Assembly: GCA_023393045.1 (NCBI GenBank) | Contig: JAEWMV010000190.1 | Span: 1-17,443, forward strand | Direction of reading: 5' to 3' | Length of the DNA stretch: 17,443 nucleotides | Source: Bacillota bacterium | GTDB lineage: Bacteria; Bacillota; Clostridia; Christensenellales; CAG-138 | In this document: positions 8,663 to 16,185 of the stretch, piece after piece | How the letters are laid out: every line of letters starts with the position of its first letter | Numbering within the stretch: the first letter of the stretch is position 1 | Position numbers and translations under genes: made by a program | The notes under the pieces: model-generated | What the model was told of the DNA's origin: nothing | Database searches by the model: none | What the model saw: only the letters and a program-made list of their open reading frames with translations

Positions 8663-9955
8663 TTATTCGTTGCGTATGGCCGCGAGGGGCGACAGGCGCA
8701 TGGCGCGAATCGCGGGATAAAAGCCGGAAATGAGCGCCACCCCCATCGAGAAGGCCACCGCGCCCACGGCGAGATAGACCGGGATGAGGCTGTAGAGCCC
8801 TGAGTTCACGAGCAGCTTGTTGAGCACCGTGGATATCCCGTAGCTCAGAGCGATGCCCAGCGCTCCGCCGAAGAGGCCGATGTACGCGGACTCCGTGAGG
8901 AACAGGCTCGCGATGTTGCTCATGCGGCAGCCGAGCACCTTGATGATGCCGATTTCCTTCGTGCGCTCGTAGATGCTCATCATCATCGTGTTCATGATGC
9001 CGATTGCCGCGACCAATAGCGACACGCCGCCGATGGCGCCCAAAAGGTACTGGGTCTGCTGGATCTGCTCCTCGCTCTGCTCGATCCAGTCCTGTATGCT
9101 GTTGGTTCCAAAGCCCATATCATCGATGGAGGCCTTGACGGCTTTGACGGCGTCCGTGCTTTCGCACTTGACGATGACCTGATTGTAATTCTTGGTATCC
9201 AGATTAATGAAATTCTGGTTTTCCTTGGCGAGCTTTTCAAGCGCCGCCATGTCCATCAGGCAGTACCACGAAAACTCGTTGCTCTCCGCGCTCACAAGGC
9301 CCGTGGGCTCGAGCTTGTAGAACTTGCCGTGCTCCGTTTCCACGCCCATATCGCCATAGTCGTACACGTTGCTGTAGTCGAAGGTGAGCTGGAAGCGGGA
9401 GTTCATGGTGATTTTAGAATTGCCGTCCCGGTCCAGCGCCTGCCTACCCGTCTTGGGATCATAGAAATAGCTCAGCACGCCGTTTCCAAAAACGATCTGG
9501 TACTTGCCGCCGGCGGTGCGGCCGGAGGGGAACGCGCCGCTGTCGAGCTTGATGCCGAAAAGCTCGGCCTGCTCGGTATCGATGGCCATGATGCTCACGT
9601 CCGTGACGTACCTGCCGCTCTTTACAAGGCCCCAGGTAGTGATCTGCGGCATGACGGCGACGACGCCGGGAATCTGCTTGATGGCCTCCACGGCCTTTTT
9701 ATCCAGCTTGACCTCCTCAAAATTGCCTCTTCCGTCGCCCATGTCGGTATATTTCCAGTTCATGACGGTGATGTTGGTGAGGCTGCCCATCTGCGCGTAG
9801 CTGTCTATCATGGCCTGCCTCATGCCTATGCCAAGCGACACCATCACGACGATGGAGCACGTGCCGATTACCATGCCGAGAACGGTCAGCACCGCCCTGA
9901 GTTTGCGCCGCCACAGGTTCAAGAACGCGGTGCGGAGCAAATCCAAAAATCTCAT
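8663..9955 (-). CDS. MacB/FtsX-type ABC transporter permease
   Basis: This is the membrane subunit of a MacB-like (type VII) ABC system, a class that works as a mechanotransmission device and not as a channel through the lipid bilayer. It is 430 aa from ATG 9955, which overlaps the upstream stop as ATGA and has GGAGG five bases before it; the longer open frame to 10048 lies inside the preceding gene. Topology is typical: TM1 about 20-42, a large extracellular domain about 45-300, TM2 about 303-325, the FtsX signature MNTMMMSIYERTKEIGIIKVLG (321-342), TM3 about 352-378, TM4 about 392-412, and the C-terminal SPLAAIRNE ending usual for the family. The extracellular domain carries a MacB_PCD-like DVSIMAID and FGIKLDSGAFP. 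Its partners are the two upstream genes. Confidence 0.92.
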   Translation of the reverse strand: MRFLDLLRTAFLNLWRRKLRAVLTVLGMVIGTCSIVVMVSLGIGMRQAMIDSYAQMGSLTNITVMNWKYTDMGDGRGNFEEVKLDKKAVEAIKQIPGVVAVMPQITTWGLVKSGRYVTDVSIMAIDTEQAELFGIKLDSGAFPSGRTAGGKYQIVFGNGVLSYFYDPKTGRQALDRDGNSKITMNSRFQLTFDYSNVYDYGDMGVETEHGKFYKLEPTGLVSAESNEFSWYCLMDMAALEKLAKENQNFINLDTKNYNQVIVKCESTDAVKAVKASIDDMGFGTNSIQDWIEQSEEQIQQTQYLLGAIGGVSLLVAAIGIMNTMMMSIYERTKEIGIIKVLGCRMSNIASLFLTESAYIGLFGGALGIALSYGISTVLNKLLVNSGLYSLIPVYLAVGAVAFSMGVALISGFYPAIRAMRLSPLAAIRNE

Positions 9956-11736
9956 ATGCCCTCCAGCTGTTTTGTGCGCCTCTTCTTGAAGATGACGATG
10001 AGCACTGCCGCAGCGCAGCCAAGCGCGCCCACGCCTATGGCGATCCATGCCCAGAGGGGAAGGCCGGTCGACGCGCCCGCGCCGACGTCGATGCCGGGAT
10101 CGTAGATGCCCGGATCATAGATGCCGGGGTCCTTGATGCCGGGTTCAATCATGCCGTCCCCGCCGCCCATGTCGTTGACGTAGAGCGTAATGGGAACGCG
10201 CTCCTCCATCTGCTCGCCCAGCGAATCCTCATAGGTGACGACGATGAAGCCCTCGATCTGGCCCGCGGTGTTGGTGATGATGTTGAAGTCCGCGCTCATG
10301 GTGCCGCCCGCGGCCACCGTGCCGCCGAAGTAGGTTTCCTCCATCTGCAGCCCGTCGCCCTCGACGCTGACCATGCAGTTATATACGGCGGAGCGCCCCA
10401 TGTTATACATGGCGAAATATACGCCCGTGCTGGAGCCCACGAAGCTTTCGTCATAAAACACGGGCGTGTCGATCTTGAGGCGTATGCGCTGGAGCAACGT
10501 AACCGAGATCGTATCGCTCGCCGTGTAGGCGACGATGTTCTTCGCGCCCTCGTAGGCGAGCGCTATGCCAAGCTTATACGCCTTGGGGTCGATGTCTGCG
10601 GCGCTTTGCATCTTGTAGGTCACGTCGTACGACTCTCCCTTTGCGATCTTAGTGATGTAGATCGTGTTGGAGCCGTTCTCCGCGGGGAGCAGCTTGCCCG
10701 TGTCCGCCGTGTCCGTGATACTGATCTGTATATTCTGCACATCCTCGATGGTGGAGGTGTTCTTGAGGGTGAAGTAGACCTCAAACTCCTCGCCCGCGTA
10801 AATCTTGTCCGCGCTCAGCGAGTATTTTTCAAGTATGAGCTTGGGCTGGGAGATCACGGGGCTCGCGCCCGGAGTCGCCCCTTCATAGCCGTTAACGACG
10901 TTGACGTATACGCTCACCGTGGTGGTTTTGGGAGCGGAGTTGTAGCTCCAGTTGTTTCCATCCCTATAGGAGATGATGAAGTCCACCTTCTTCACACCGG
11001 AAGTGGTCTTTTTCGAGAGCTTGAAGTTATAATCGAACTGGATGACCTCGCCGCTTTCCGCGCCGCCGGAGTAGTATTGTGTGTAATCCACCTGCGAGAT
11101 GTCGAACGGGAACTCCTCAAGGCTGGTGGAAAGCTTGGGGGTGATGCTGATGTCGACGGCGGGTCCTCTCAGGCAATAGATGGGCACGCGAATCGAAATT
11201 TTGTCTCCCGCGTCGCCGGAGGGCGTGGGCACGAGCTTCTTGCTGCGATCGTATGCGCTGAGACGGAAGAAATCGACCTCTGTCGCCGACGGGTCGGGCG
11301 TGGTCGTCGGCGAAGTAGCGAAATCAAACGCCACATTTGCGTTCGCAGTAATCGGCGTCCCGCTTGTGACGCCTTCGAACGCTACTTGAAATGTTGCCGT
11401 CACCGCCCCGGTCATTGTATAGCCCAGCTTACTTGTGGTCAGTATCACGCTGTTCGTCTGACCTGCTTTTACCGTGAATGTCATTAACGCGGGAAGAGAA
11501 AATGCCGCTTCCGTTAATTTTGAAACTGTCGCGCTCGTGCACGCTATTGATGAGTACTCAATGTCCTCGTCGCTATTGTTCTCAACGCTGAGCAGGAGTC
11601 TGATCACGTTGCCCTCGGAATTGGCATCCGTAATGGTGACTTTAACATCCGCAGCGGTAACCGCCGCCAGCGCCGGGATCGACGCGAGCAAAAAGACCAT
11701 GGAAAAGACAAGTGCGATGATTTTCCTGAGTTTCAT
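9952..11736 (-). CDS. Exported, membrane-anchored multi-domain surface protein (COG1361/CARDB-like) of the ABC cassette
   Basis: This 594-aa protein has a signal peptide (about 1-24, ending PALA), a beta-rich extracellular body, and one C-terminal membrane helix (about 560-583) with a basic KKRRTK tail. The body looks like three or four Ig-like units: about 30-140, a TSPTTTPDPS linker (141-150), about 155-285, about 298-415 and about 417-520. The third has the style of CARDB/COG1361 domains (AGEEFEVYFTLKNTS; KGESYDVTYKM). Just before the membrane helix is a DPGIY-type five-residue tandem repeat (about 531-549). It is coupled by ATGA to both neighbours, so it is surely part of the transporter cassette, where a MacA-type adaptor would stand in Gram-negatives. 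The function is unknown; cell-envelope adaptor or substrate receptor are inferences. Confidence 0.85.
   Translation of the reverse strand: MKLRKIIALVFSMVFLLASIPALAAVTAADVKVTITDANSEGNVIRLLLSVENNSDEDIEYSSIACTSATVSKLTEAAFSLPALMTFTVKAGQTNSVILTTSKLGYTMTGAVTATFQVAFEGVTSGTPITANANVAFDFATSPTTTPDPSATEVDFFRLSAYDRSKKLVPTPSGDAGDKISIRVPIYCLRGPAVDISITPKLSTSLEEFPFDISQVDYTQYYSGGAESGEVIQFDYNFKLSKKTTSGVKKVDFIISYRDGNNWSYNSAPKTTTVSVYVNVVNGYEGATPGASPVISQPKLILEKYSLSADKIYAGEEFEVYFTLKNTSTIEDVQNIQISITDTADTGKLLPAENGSNTIYITKIAKGESYDVTYKMQSAADIDPKAYKLGIALAYEGAKNIVAYTASDTISVTLLQRIRLKIDTPVFYDESFVGSSTGVYFAMYNMGRSAVYNCMVSVEGDGLQMEETYFGGTVAAGGTMSADFNIITNTAGQIEGFIVVTYEDSLGEQMEERVPITLYVNDMGGGDGMIEPGIKDPGIYDPGIYDPGIDVGAGASTGLPLWAWIAIGVGALGCAAAVLIVIFKKRRTKQLEGI
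10090..10155 (-). repeat. 15-bp tandem repeat encoding PGI-x-D pentapeptides
   Basis: GATGCC recurs at 10090, 10105, 10120 and 10135 with a 15-base period, and a degenerate fifth copy begins at 10150. The units differ at several positions, mainly in the base following GCC and in the last six bases of each unit. They encode successive (E/D)PGI(K/Y)-type units that form the stalk between the surface domains and the membrane helix. Confidence 0.88.
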
Positions 11737-12488
11737 TCGTGCATACCCTCCGTATCCGGTTTACTTTCTTGCGTGCAATATTCGTCGTTGCTGTGATCGT
11801 TGATGGTGATATCCATAACCTTGCCGTCCAAGAGGCTGATGATCCTGTCCGCGTAGGCCGCCATATTCCTGTCGTGCGTCACCATGACAAGCGTCTTTTT
11901 GCGCTCGCGCATGACAGCGCAGATGGATTTCATCACCTCGTCCGACGTGGCAGAATCGAGGTTGCCCGTGGGTTCGTCCGCAAACACGATATCCGGGTTG
12001 CCCACGAGCGCGCGCGCGATGCCCACCCTCTGCTGCTGGCCGCCGCTCATCTGCGCGGGCTTGTGCTTGAGGTGCGTTTCCAGGCCGAGCTCGGTGAGCG
12101 TCTTCTTCGCGATCTTCTCGCGCTTGCGTCTGGGTACGCCCTTGAAGGCAAGCGGGAACGCCACGTTCTCAAGCGCGGTGTAATAGGGCATTAAATTGAA
12201 GGATTGAAACACGAAGCCGACGTGCTTCTGGCGGAAAACGATCAGCTCGCCCTGCGTCATCCGGTCAAGCCGCTCGCCGGAGACGACGATCTCGCCCCCG
12301 CTCACATGCTCCAATCCCGCAAGGACGTTGAGCAGCGTCGATTTGCCGCTGCCGCTCCTGCCCACGATGCAGCATATCTCGCCGGAGCGAATCGTTAAAT
12401 CCACGCCCCGCAAGGCGTGAATATCCACGCTGCCCACGCGATAAATCTTTTTAATATTTTTCGTCTCGATTATAGGAGCAGCTTCCAA
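11733..12488 (-). CDS. MacB/LolD-type ABC transporter ATP-binding protein
   Basis: This is the nucleotide-binding subunit of the cassette, 251 aa from a proposed TTG start. Landmarks: Walker A GRSGSGKST (43-51), Q-loop VFQSFNLMPYYT (Q95), signature MSGGQQQR (147-154; the leading residue is Met where Leu is usual), Walker B IVFADEPTGNLD (about 167-178) and the switch histidine VTHD (H205). The DEPTGNLD form and the GFVFQSFNL stretch mark the MacB/LolD/FtsE class. GGGGAGG ends seven to eight bases before TTG 12488, and the promoter at 12520-12548 would start RNA near 12513, which rules out the ATG at 12551 and leaves ATG 12506 almost leaderless. The C-terminal tail is acidic and ends at an ATGA overlap with the surface-protein gene. 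Confidence 0.93.
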   Translation of the reverse strand: MEAAPIIETKNIKKIYRVGSVDIHALRGVDLTIRSGEICCIVGRSGSGKSTLLNVLAGLEHVSGGEIVVSGERLDRMTQGELIVFRQKHVGFVFQSFNLMPYYTALENVAFPLAFKGVPRRKREKIAKKTLTELGLETHLKHKPAQMSGGQQQRVGIARALVGNPDIVFADEPTGNLDSATSDEVMKSICAVMRERKKTLVMVTHDRNMAAYADRIISLLDGKVMDITINDHSNDEYCTQESKPDTEGMHE

Positions 12489-12519
12489 GGCCACACCTCC
12501 CCACATTCCATCTTTACCC

Positions 12520-12548
12520 AGTATACCGCCGAGCGCCCTATGCGGCAA
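12520..12548 (-). promoter_or_regulatory. Sigma-A promoter of the MacB-like cassette
   Basis: On the minus strand TTGCCG (12543-12548), a 17-base spacer and TATACT (12520-12525) form a good promoter. The predicted start near 12513 leaves about 25 untranslated bases containing GGGGAGG ahead of TTG 12488. Confidence 0.7.
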
Positions 12549-12614
12549 CACAATAAATAATGAACAATTTTTGACTGTATACTAATCATTATAACGCCGC
12601 AGGCGGCGGCGAGG

Positions 12615-12639
12615 TTGCGCATATTGAGCCTGCGCGCAA
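12615..12639. promoter_or_regulatory. Inverted repeat upstream of the Crp-family operon
   Basis: TTGCGC and GCGCAA are separated by 13 bases and lie 22 bases upstream of the -35 of the plus-strand promoter. The position would suit an activator or a second regulator site, but the short GC-rich arms could be chance. Confidence 0.25.
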
Positions 12640-12661
12640 GAAATATATTCCTCCGGGGCGG

Positions 12662-12690
12662 TTGACGCGCGGCGCGTAAGGCGATATGAT
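12662..12690 (+). promoter_or_regulatory. Sigma-A promoter of the Crp-family/ABC operon
   Basis: TTGACG (12662-12667), a 17-base spacer and TATGAT (12685-12690) form a strong promoter, one mismatch from consensus in each box. The spacer holds a short palindrome, ACGCGC-G-GCGCGT (12665-12677). The start should fall near 12697, inside the palindrome described separately, leaving a leader of about 28 bases before ATG 12725. Confidence 0.82.
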
Positions 12691-12695
12691 ATAAA

Positions 12696-12711
12696 TGTCT
12701 CAAATGAGACA
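12696..12711. promoter_or_regulatory. Crp/Fnr-type operator at the transcription start
   Basis: TGTCTCAAATGAGACA is a perfect inverted repeat with the 5-6-5 layout of Crp/Fnr sites (TGTCT-N6-AGACA; the symmetry extends to seven bases per arm). It lies over the predicted start point, directly before the gene of a Crp-family regulator. A dimer bound here would repress, so negative autoregulation is the simplest reading. The pairing of this protein with this site is inferred. Confidence 0.65.
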
Positions 12712-12724
12712 ATATTGGAGGTTT

Positions 12725-13384
12725 ATGCTCAACGCCAAGGAAATCGGGCTGATATCCCAAACGCCGCTTTTCGCGGGGCTGGACGCGCACTTCGTTTCCC
12801 GCGCCACGGGATTTGCAGAAATTCGCGCCTACGCCGCGGGGGAGGCGCTTTTTTCCGAGGGCGGGGAAACGCAAGGGCTTGGCATACTCCTTTCGGGCAG
12901 GGCGCAAGTCTACAAGGCTGCGGGCGAATCGCGCGTACTCATGAGCGTGCTTGAGCCGCCCGCCATGACGGGGGCCGCGTGCCTGTTCGTCGAGGACGCG
13001 CGGGCGGTCACGCTGGCGCTCGCCGTGAAGGCGACGAGGCTCGCGCTCTTTCCCGAAGCGTCGCTTCGCCTGCTCATGCGGGAAAACTTTGCCCTTGCCG
13101 AAAACTATATGCGCTATCTCTCCGGCAGGGTGCGCTTCCTCACGGGCAGGATAGAGAGCATCGGCTCCCCCGGCGCCGCGGAAAAACTGATGCACTACCT
13201 CGCGCTCAACGCCACGGAAGGCAGGCTCGCGCTGCCTATGGGATACAAGACGCTTGCGGACGCGCTTTGCGTCAGCCGCGCCTCGCTCTACCGCGCGCTG
13301 GACGCGCTGGAGGCGCAGGGCAGGCTCCGCCGCGAGGGCAAAACCCTCATCATCACAGATCATATGAATACGGAGGTCGATTAA
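12725..13384 (+). CDS. Crp/Fnr-family transcriptional regulator
   Basis: This is a 219-aa DNA-binding regulator. The N-terminal part (about 10-125) is a cyclic-nucleotide-binding-like beta barrel. The cAMP-contacting R-x-S of true CRP is absent from the corresponding stretch (TGAACLFVEDARAV, 82-95), so the effector is probably not cAMP. There is no N-terminal cysteine cluster for an FeS group; the only cysteines are C86 and C182. A dimerisation helix (about 125-148) leads to a winged helix-turn-helix with YKTLADALCVSRASLYRALD (174-193). I used ATG 12725, which has GGAGG three bases upstream; the ATG at 12695 lacks a site and sits at the predicted transcription start. It heads an operon with the importer genes and ends four bases before the lipoprotein gene. 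Confidence 0.9.
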   Translation: MLNAKEIGLISQTPLFAGLDAHFVSRATGFAEIRAYAAGEALFSEGGETQGLGILLSGRAQVYKAAGESRVLMSVLEPPAMTGAACLFVEDARAVTLALAVKATRLALFPEASLRLLMRENFALAENYMRYLSGRVRFLTGRIESIGSPGAAEKLMHYLALNATEGRLALPMGYKTLADALCVSRASLYRALDALEAQGRLRREGKTLIITDHMNTEVD

Positions 13385-13387
13385 AAA

Positions 13388-14341
13388 ATGAAAAAGGTAT
13401 TTTCTCTGCTGCTGGTTCTCTTCATGCTCGCGTCCCTCGTCGCGGGCTGCCAAAGCGCGTCGGGCATCAAGGAACCCATCCGCGTCTCCGGGCTCAAGGG
13501 CCCCACGGGCATGGGCATGACGGTGCTCATGGGGGAAGAATTCAGCGATAAGTATAACGTGACCCTCTCCGGCGCGCCGGACGAGGTCAGCGCCAAGCTC
13601 ATTTCCGGCGAAACGGACATCGCGGCCGTGCCGCTCAACCTCGCGGGCGTGCTCTATAACAAAACGGAGGGCGGCATCGTGATGCTGGCGGTCAACACGC
13701 TGGGCGTGCTCTACATACTTGAAAACGGCGAAACCGTGCAGTCCGTCGAGGACCTCGCGGGCAAAACGCTCTACGCTACGGGCCAGGGCTCCTCGCCCGA
13801 ATACATGCTCAACTACCTGCTCGCGCAGTACGGCCTGACGGAGAGCGTCACGGTCGAATACAAGGCGGAGCACAGCGAGCTTGCGGCGCTGATGGCCTCG
13901 GGCGAGGTGACGCTTGGCGTGCTGCCCGAGCCCATGGTGACGAGCGTGCTAACTAAGAACGCGAACATGCGCGTGGCGCTCGACCTCAACGGCCTTTGGG
14001 AGGAAGCCGCGGGCATCCCCGCCGTGCAGGGCTGCCTGGTCGTGAGGAAAGAGTACCTCGAGGCGAACGAAAAGGCCGTAAAGGAGTTCCTCTCGGATTA
14101 TGAGGCCTCCGTGGGCTATGTCAACGAGCATCACAACAAAGCCGCCCTTTTGATGGAATCCTACGGCGTGCTCGAGAGCGCGGTCATCGCGGAAGCCTCC
14201 ATAGGCAAATCCAACATCGTGTTCATCACGGGCAGCGAAATGCGCGACATGGCGCAACCCATGCTGCAGGTGCTCTTTGACGCCAACCCCAAGAGCGTGG
14301 GCGGCGCCATGCCGGACGACGGCTTGTATTACGCCGGCTGA
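13388..14341 (+). CDS. ABC transporter substrate-binding lipoprotein, NitT/TauT/SsuA-THI5-like
   Basis: This is the extracellular binding protein of the Crp-linked importer, 317 aa. It has a lipoprotein signal peptide (MKKVFSLLLVLFML...) with lipobox LVAGC, Cys21. The mature part has the periplasmic-binding-protein-II pattern of SsuA/TauA/THI5-like proteins: SGETDIAAVPLNLAGVLYNK, then SVEDLAGKTLYATGQGSSPEYMLNYLL, then SGEVTLGVLPEPMVT, a sequence typical of this group (the usual G.ida.....P.....). GGAGG lies about 11 bases before ATG 13388. The stop TGA shares its last base with the ATG of the permease gene. Family members carry sulfonates, nitrate, bicarbonate, pyrimidine precursors or riboflavin precursors; the substrate here cannot be told from sequence. 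Confidence 0.88.
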   Translation: MKKVFSLLLVLFMLASLVAGCQSASGIKEPIRVSGLKGPTGMGMTVLMGEEFSDKYNVTLSGAPDEVSAKLISGETDIAAVPLNLAGVLYNKTEGGIVMLAVNTLGVLYILENGETVQSVEDLAGKTLYATGQGSSPEYMLNYLLAQYGLTESVTVEYKAEHSELAALMASGEVTLGVLPEPMVTSVLTKNANMRVALDLNGLWEEAAGIPAVQGCLVVRKEYLEANEKAVKEFLSDYEASVGYVNEHHNKAALLMESYGVLESAVIAEASIGKSNIVFITGSEMRDMAQPMLQVLFDANPKSVGGAMPDDGLYYAG

Positions 14342-15084
14342 TGACGCTCCGTTTCTTAAAAAAGACAGGGATAGCGCTTTGCTACCTGGCCGTGTGGCAG
14401 CTTGCCGCATGGGCGGTGGGCAAAGCGCTCATCCTCCCCTCGCCCATCGATACGGCAAGGGCGCTCTTTGGCCTTGCCGTGACGGGCCGCTTCTATGCGA
14501 CCGTTGGGATGACGCTTTTGCGCGTGCTCGCGGGTTTCGCCCTAGGTGTCGTCGCGGGCACGCTGCTCGGGGCGCTCAGCGCGTTTTCAAAGCTTCTCGA
14601 TGAGCTTTTGTCCCCGCTTCGCACCGTGCTCAAGACAACGCCCGTGACGAGCTTCATCATCCTCGTGCTCCTCTACCTGACAAGCGCGCTCACGCCCGCC
14701 TTCATCGCATTTCTGACGGTGACGCCCATGGTCTGGGCGAACGTGCGCGCGGGATTGATGTCCACCGACCCGCTGCTCATCGAGATGGCGGACGCCTTTC
14801 ACGTGCCGAAGCCGCGCCGCCTCGTCAAGCTCTATGCGCCAAGCGCGCTGCCCGATTTCATCGCCGCGTGCACGACAGGGCTCGGCTTCGCGTGGAAAAG
14901 CGGGGTCGCGGCGGAAGTGATTGCCAACACGGAATTGTCCATCGGCCGCAGCTTATATGAAAGCAAGCTCTATGTGGAAACGCCGGAGCTTTTCGCGTGG
15001 ACGGCGGCGGTCGTGCTCGTGAGCGTGCTGCTCGAAAAGCTGATGCTCAAGCTCCTCGGGAGGCTGAACCATGATAGAGCTTAG
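14341..15084 (+). CDS. ABC transporter permease, SsuC/TauC-like
   Basis: This is the membrane subunit of the same importer, 247 aa, the usual size for the BPD_transp_1 SsuC/TauC group. It has about six membrane segments (roughly 7-25, 54-78, 98-118, 120-138, 175-195 and 220-240). The cytoplasmic coupling loop EMADAFHVPKPRRLVKLYAPSALP (about 147-170) is the family's EAA motif, followed by the typical GLGFAWKSGVAAEVIAN. It starts on the last base of the lipoprotein stop codon, so translation is coupled, and it overlaps the ATPase gene by 14 bases. Confidence 0.92.
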   Translation: MTLRFLKKTGIALCYLAVWQLAAWAVGKALILPSPIDTARALFGLAVTGRFYATVGMTLLRVLAGFALGVVAGTLLGALSAFSKLLDELLSPLRTVLKTTPVTSFIILVLLYLTSALTPAFIAFLTVTPMVWANVRAGLMSTDPLLIEMADAFHVPKPRRLVKLYAPSALPDFIAACTTGLGFAWKSGVAAEVIANTELSIGRSLYESKLYVETPELFAWTAAVVLVSVLLEKLMLKLLGRLNHDRA

Positions 15085-15628
15085 AAACGTCACGCTCGCG
15101 CGGAGCGAAAAAACCATACTCAGCGACATATCCGCGCATCTTCCCGACAGGGGCGTCGTGGCCACGCTAGGCCCCTCCGGCAGCGGCAAAACCACGCTGC
15201 TGATGCTTTTCGCGGGCTTGCTCTCCCCCGTCTCCGGCGCGTTTTCCGGTATGGAGGGCAAAAAAACGTCCGTCGTGTTTCAGGAAGACAGGCTTTTGCC
15301 TTGGCTCACGGCATATGAAAACATCGTCCTCGTCGAGGGCGGGCGGAGCGTATGCGATTGTCTTTCGCTTGTGGAATTGACTGAAGACGCTTTAAAAAAG
15401 CCGCGCTCTCTCTCGGGCGGCATGCAGCGCCGCGTCGCCATCGCCCGGGCGCTTCGCTTCGGCGGGGACGCGCTCATACTCGACGAACCCTTCAAGGGGC
15501 TGGACGCGCAATTGAAGGCGCGCGTCGCAAAGCGGCTGTCGGCCGCGTTCCCGCTCATCTTCATCGCTACGCATGACGAGGCGGAGGCCGCACTCCTTGG
15601 CGAATATACGGCGCTGCGCTTAGGTTAA
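15071..15628 (+). CDS. Compact ABC transporter ATP-binding protein, SsuB/TauB-like
   Basis: This is the ATPase of the Crp-linked importer. All core motifs are present: Walker A GPSGSGKTT (34-42), Q-loop VFQEDRLLPWLTAYENI (Q71), signature LSGGMQRRVAIARAL (114-128), Walker B LILDEPFKGLD (135-145) and switch histidine ATHDEAEA (H168). It is only 185 aa where SsuB/TauB proteins are about 240-270. The shortening is spread out: the region between Walker A and Q-loop is trimmed, the helical domain is short, and the C-terminal tail is missing. The start ATG 15071 lies within the permease gene. It ends five bases from the convergent ACT-domain gene, with no terminator visible between them. Confidence 0.92.
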   Translation: MIELRNVTLARSEKTILSDISAHLPDRGVVATLGPSGSGKTTLLMLFAGLLSPVSGAFSGMEGKKTSVVFQEDRLLPWLTAYENIVLVEGGRSVCDCLSLVELTEDALKKPRSLSGGMQRRVAIARALRFGGDALILDEPFKGLDAQLKARVAKRLSAAFPLIFIATHDEAEAALLGEYTALRLG

Positions 15629-15633
15629 AGCCG

Positions 15634-16071
15634 TCATTCCATATCGAGCAGGCCCGCGTGCTCCACGCCGTGCATCTCACCAAGCGTCGCGAGGGTCTCC
15701 TCCATACTTCTGTCCAAATCGCTGATATCAAGGGAAATCACCACGCTCGCCCGCTCCCCGATGGGCGGGTTTTGCATAATGGTCAACACGTTCGCGCCCA
15801 TGTCGGACACGGCGTTGAGCACGCGCCCCAGCACGCCGCGTTCATGGCTCAAAAGCATGGAGAACACGGCCTTTCTGCATGAGGCGCTCTCGCCCGGCGT
15901 ATAGACCGCGTCCTTATACTTATAATAGGTGCTGCGCGATATGCCCGCCATGCGCACCGCCTCGCTGACCTCCGTGGCGACGCCGCGCCTAAGGAGCTCC
16001 CGTGCTTCGACCACCTTCTCGCAGCACTCCGGCAGCACCGACTTATGGACGATGAGATATTCGCTCTTCAT
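15634..16071 (-). CDS. pheB: ACT-domain protein, PheB/UPF0735 family
   Basis: This is a 145-aa protein with a helical N-terminal part containing a possible helix-turn-helix (VATEVSEAVRMAGISRSTYYKYKD, about 31-54) and a C-terminal ACT domain (about 69-145, from KAVFSMLLSHERGVLGRVLNAVSDMGANVLTI). ACT domains bind amino acids and regulate metabolism. This family is Bacillota-typical and is often labelled PheB for a reported link to phenylalanine biosynthesis, but its biochemical role is unclear. ATG 16071 has GGAGG seven bases upstream; the open frame reaches 16158, but that start has no support. It follows psuG on the same strand after 158 bases. Family assignment is confident; the gene symbol is by convention. 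Confidence 0.87.
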   Translation of the reverse strand: MKSEYLIVHKSVLPECCEKVVEARELLRRGVATEVSEAVRMAGISRSTYYKYKDAVYTPGESASCRKAVFSMLLSHERGVLGRVLNAVSDMGANVLTIMQNPPIGERASVVISLDISDLDRSMEETLATLGEMHGVEHAGLLDME

Positions 16072-16185
16072 CAGACTTCCTCCATGCAGATGGATTGCCC
16101 GGGCAGGATTCGCCGGGGCGCGATTTGATTCGGGAAGGCGCTTTTCTGCGATGAACAAGGCCCCCTGTCGGATATGCCTGTTCCT

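Noticed and set aside
12569..12600. Possible plus-strand promoter beginning TTGACT near 12571
   Set aside because: No acceptable -10 lies 16-18 bases downstream, and a much better promoter stands at 12662-12690.
12695..12724. Earlier ATG (MSQMRQYW...) for the Crp-family regulator
   Set aside because: It coincides with the predicted transcription start and operator and has no ribosome site, while ATG 12725 follows GGAGG.
12470..13873. 467-codon minus-strand open frame across the promoters, the Crp-family gene and the lipoprotein gene
   Set aside because: It runs through the intergenic promoter region and opposite two well-supported genes, and its translation is arginine- and histidine-rich noise.
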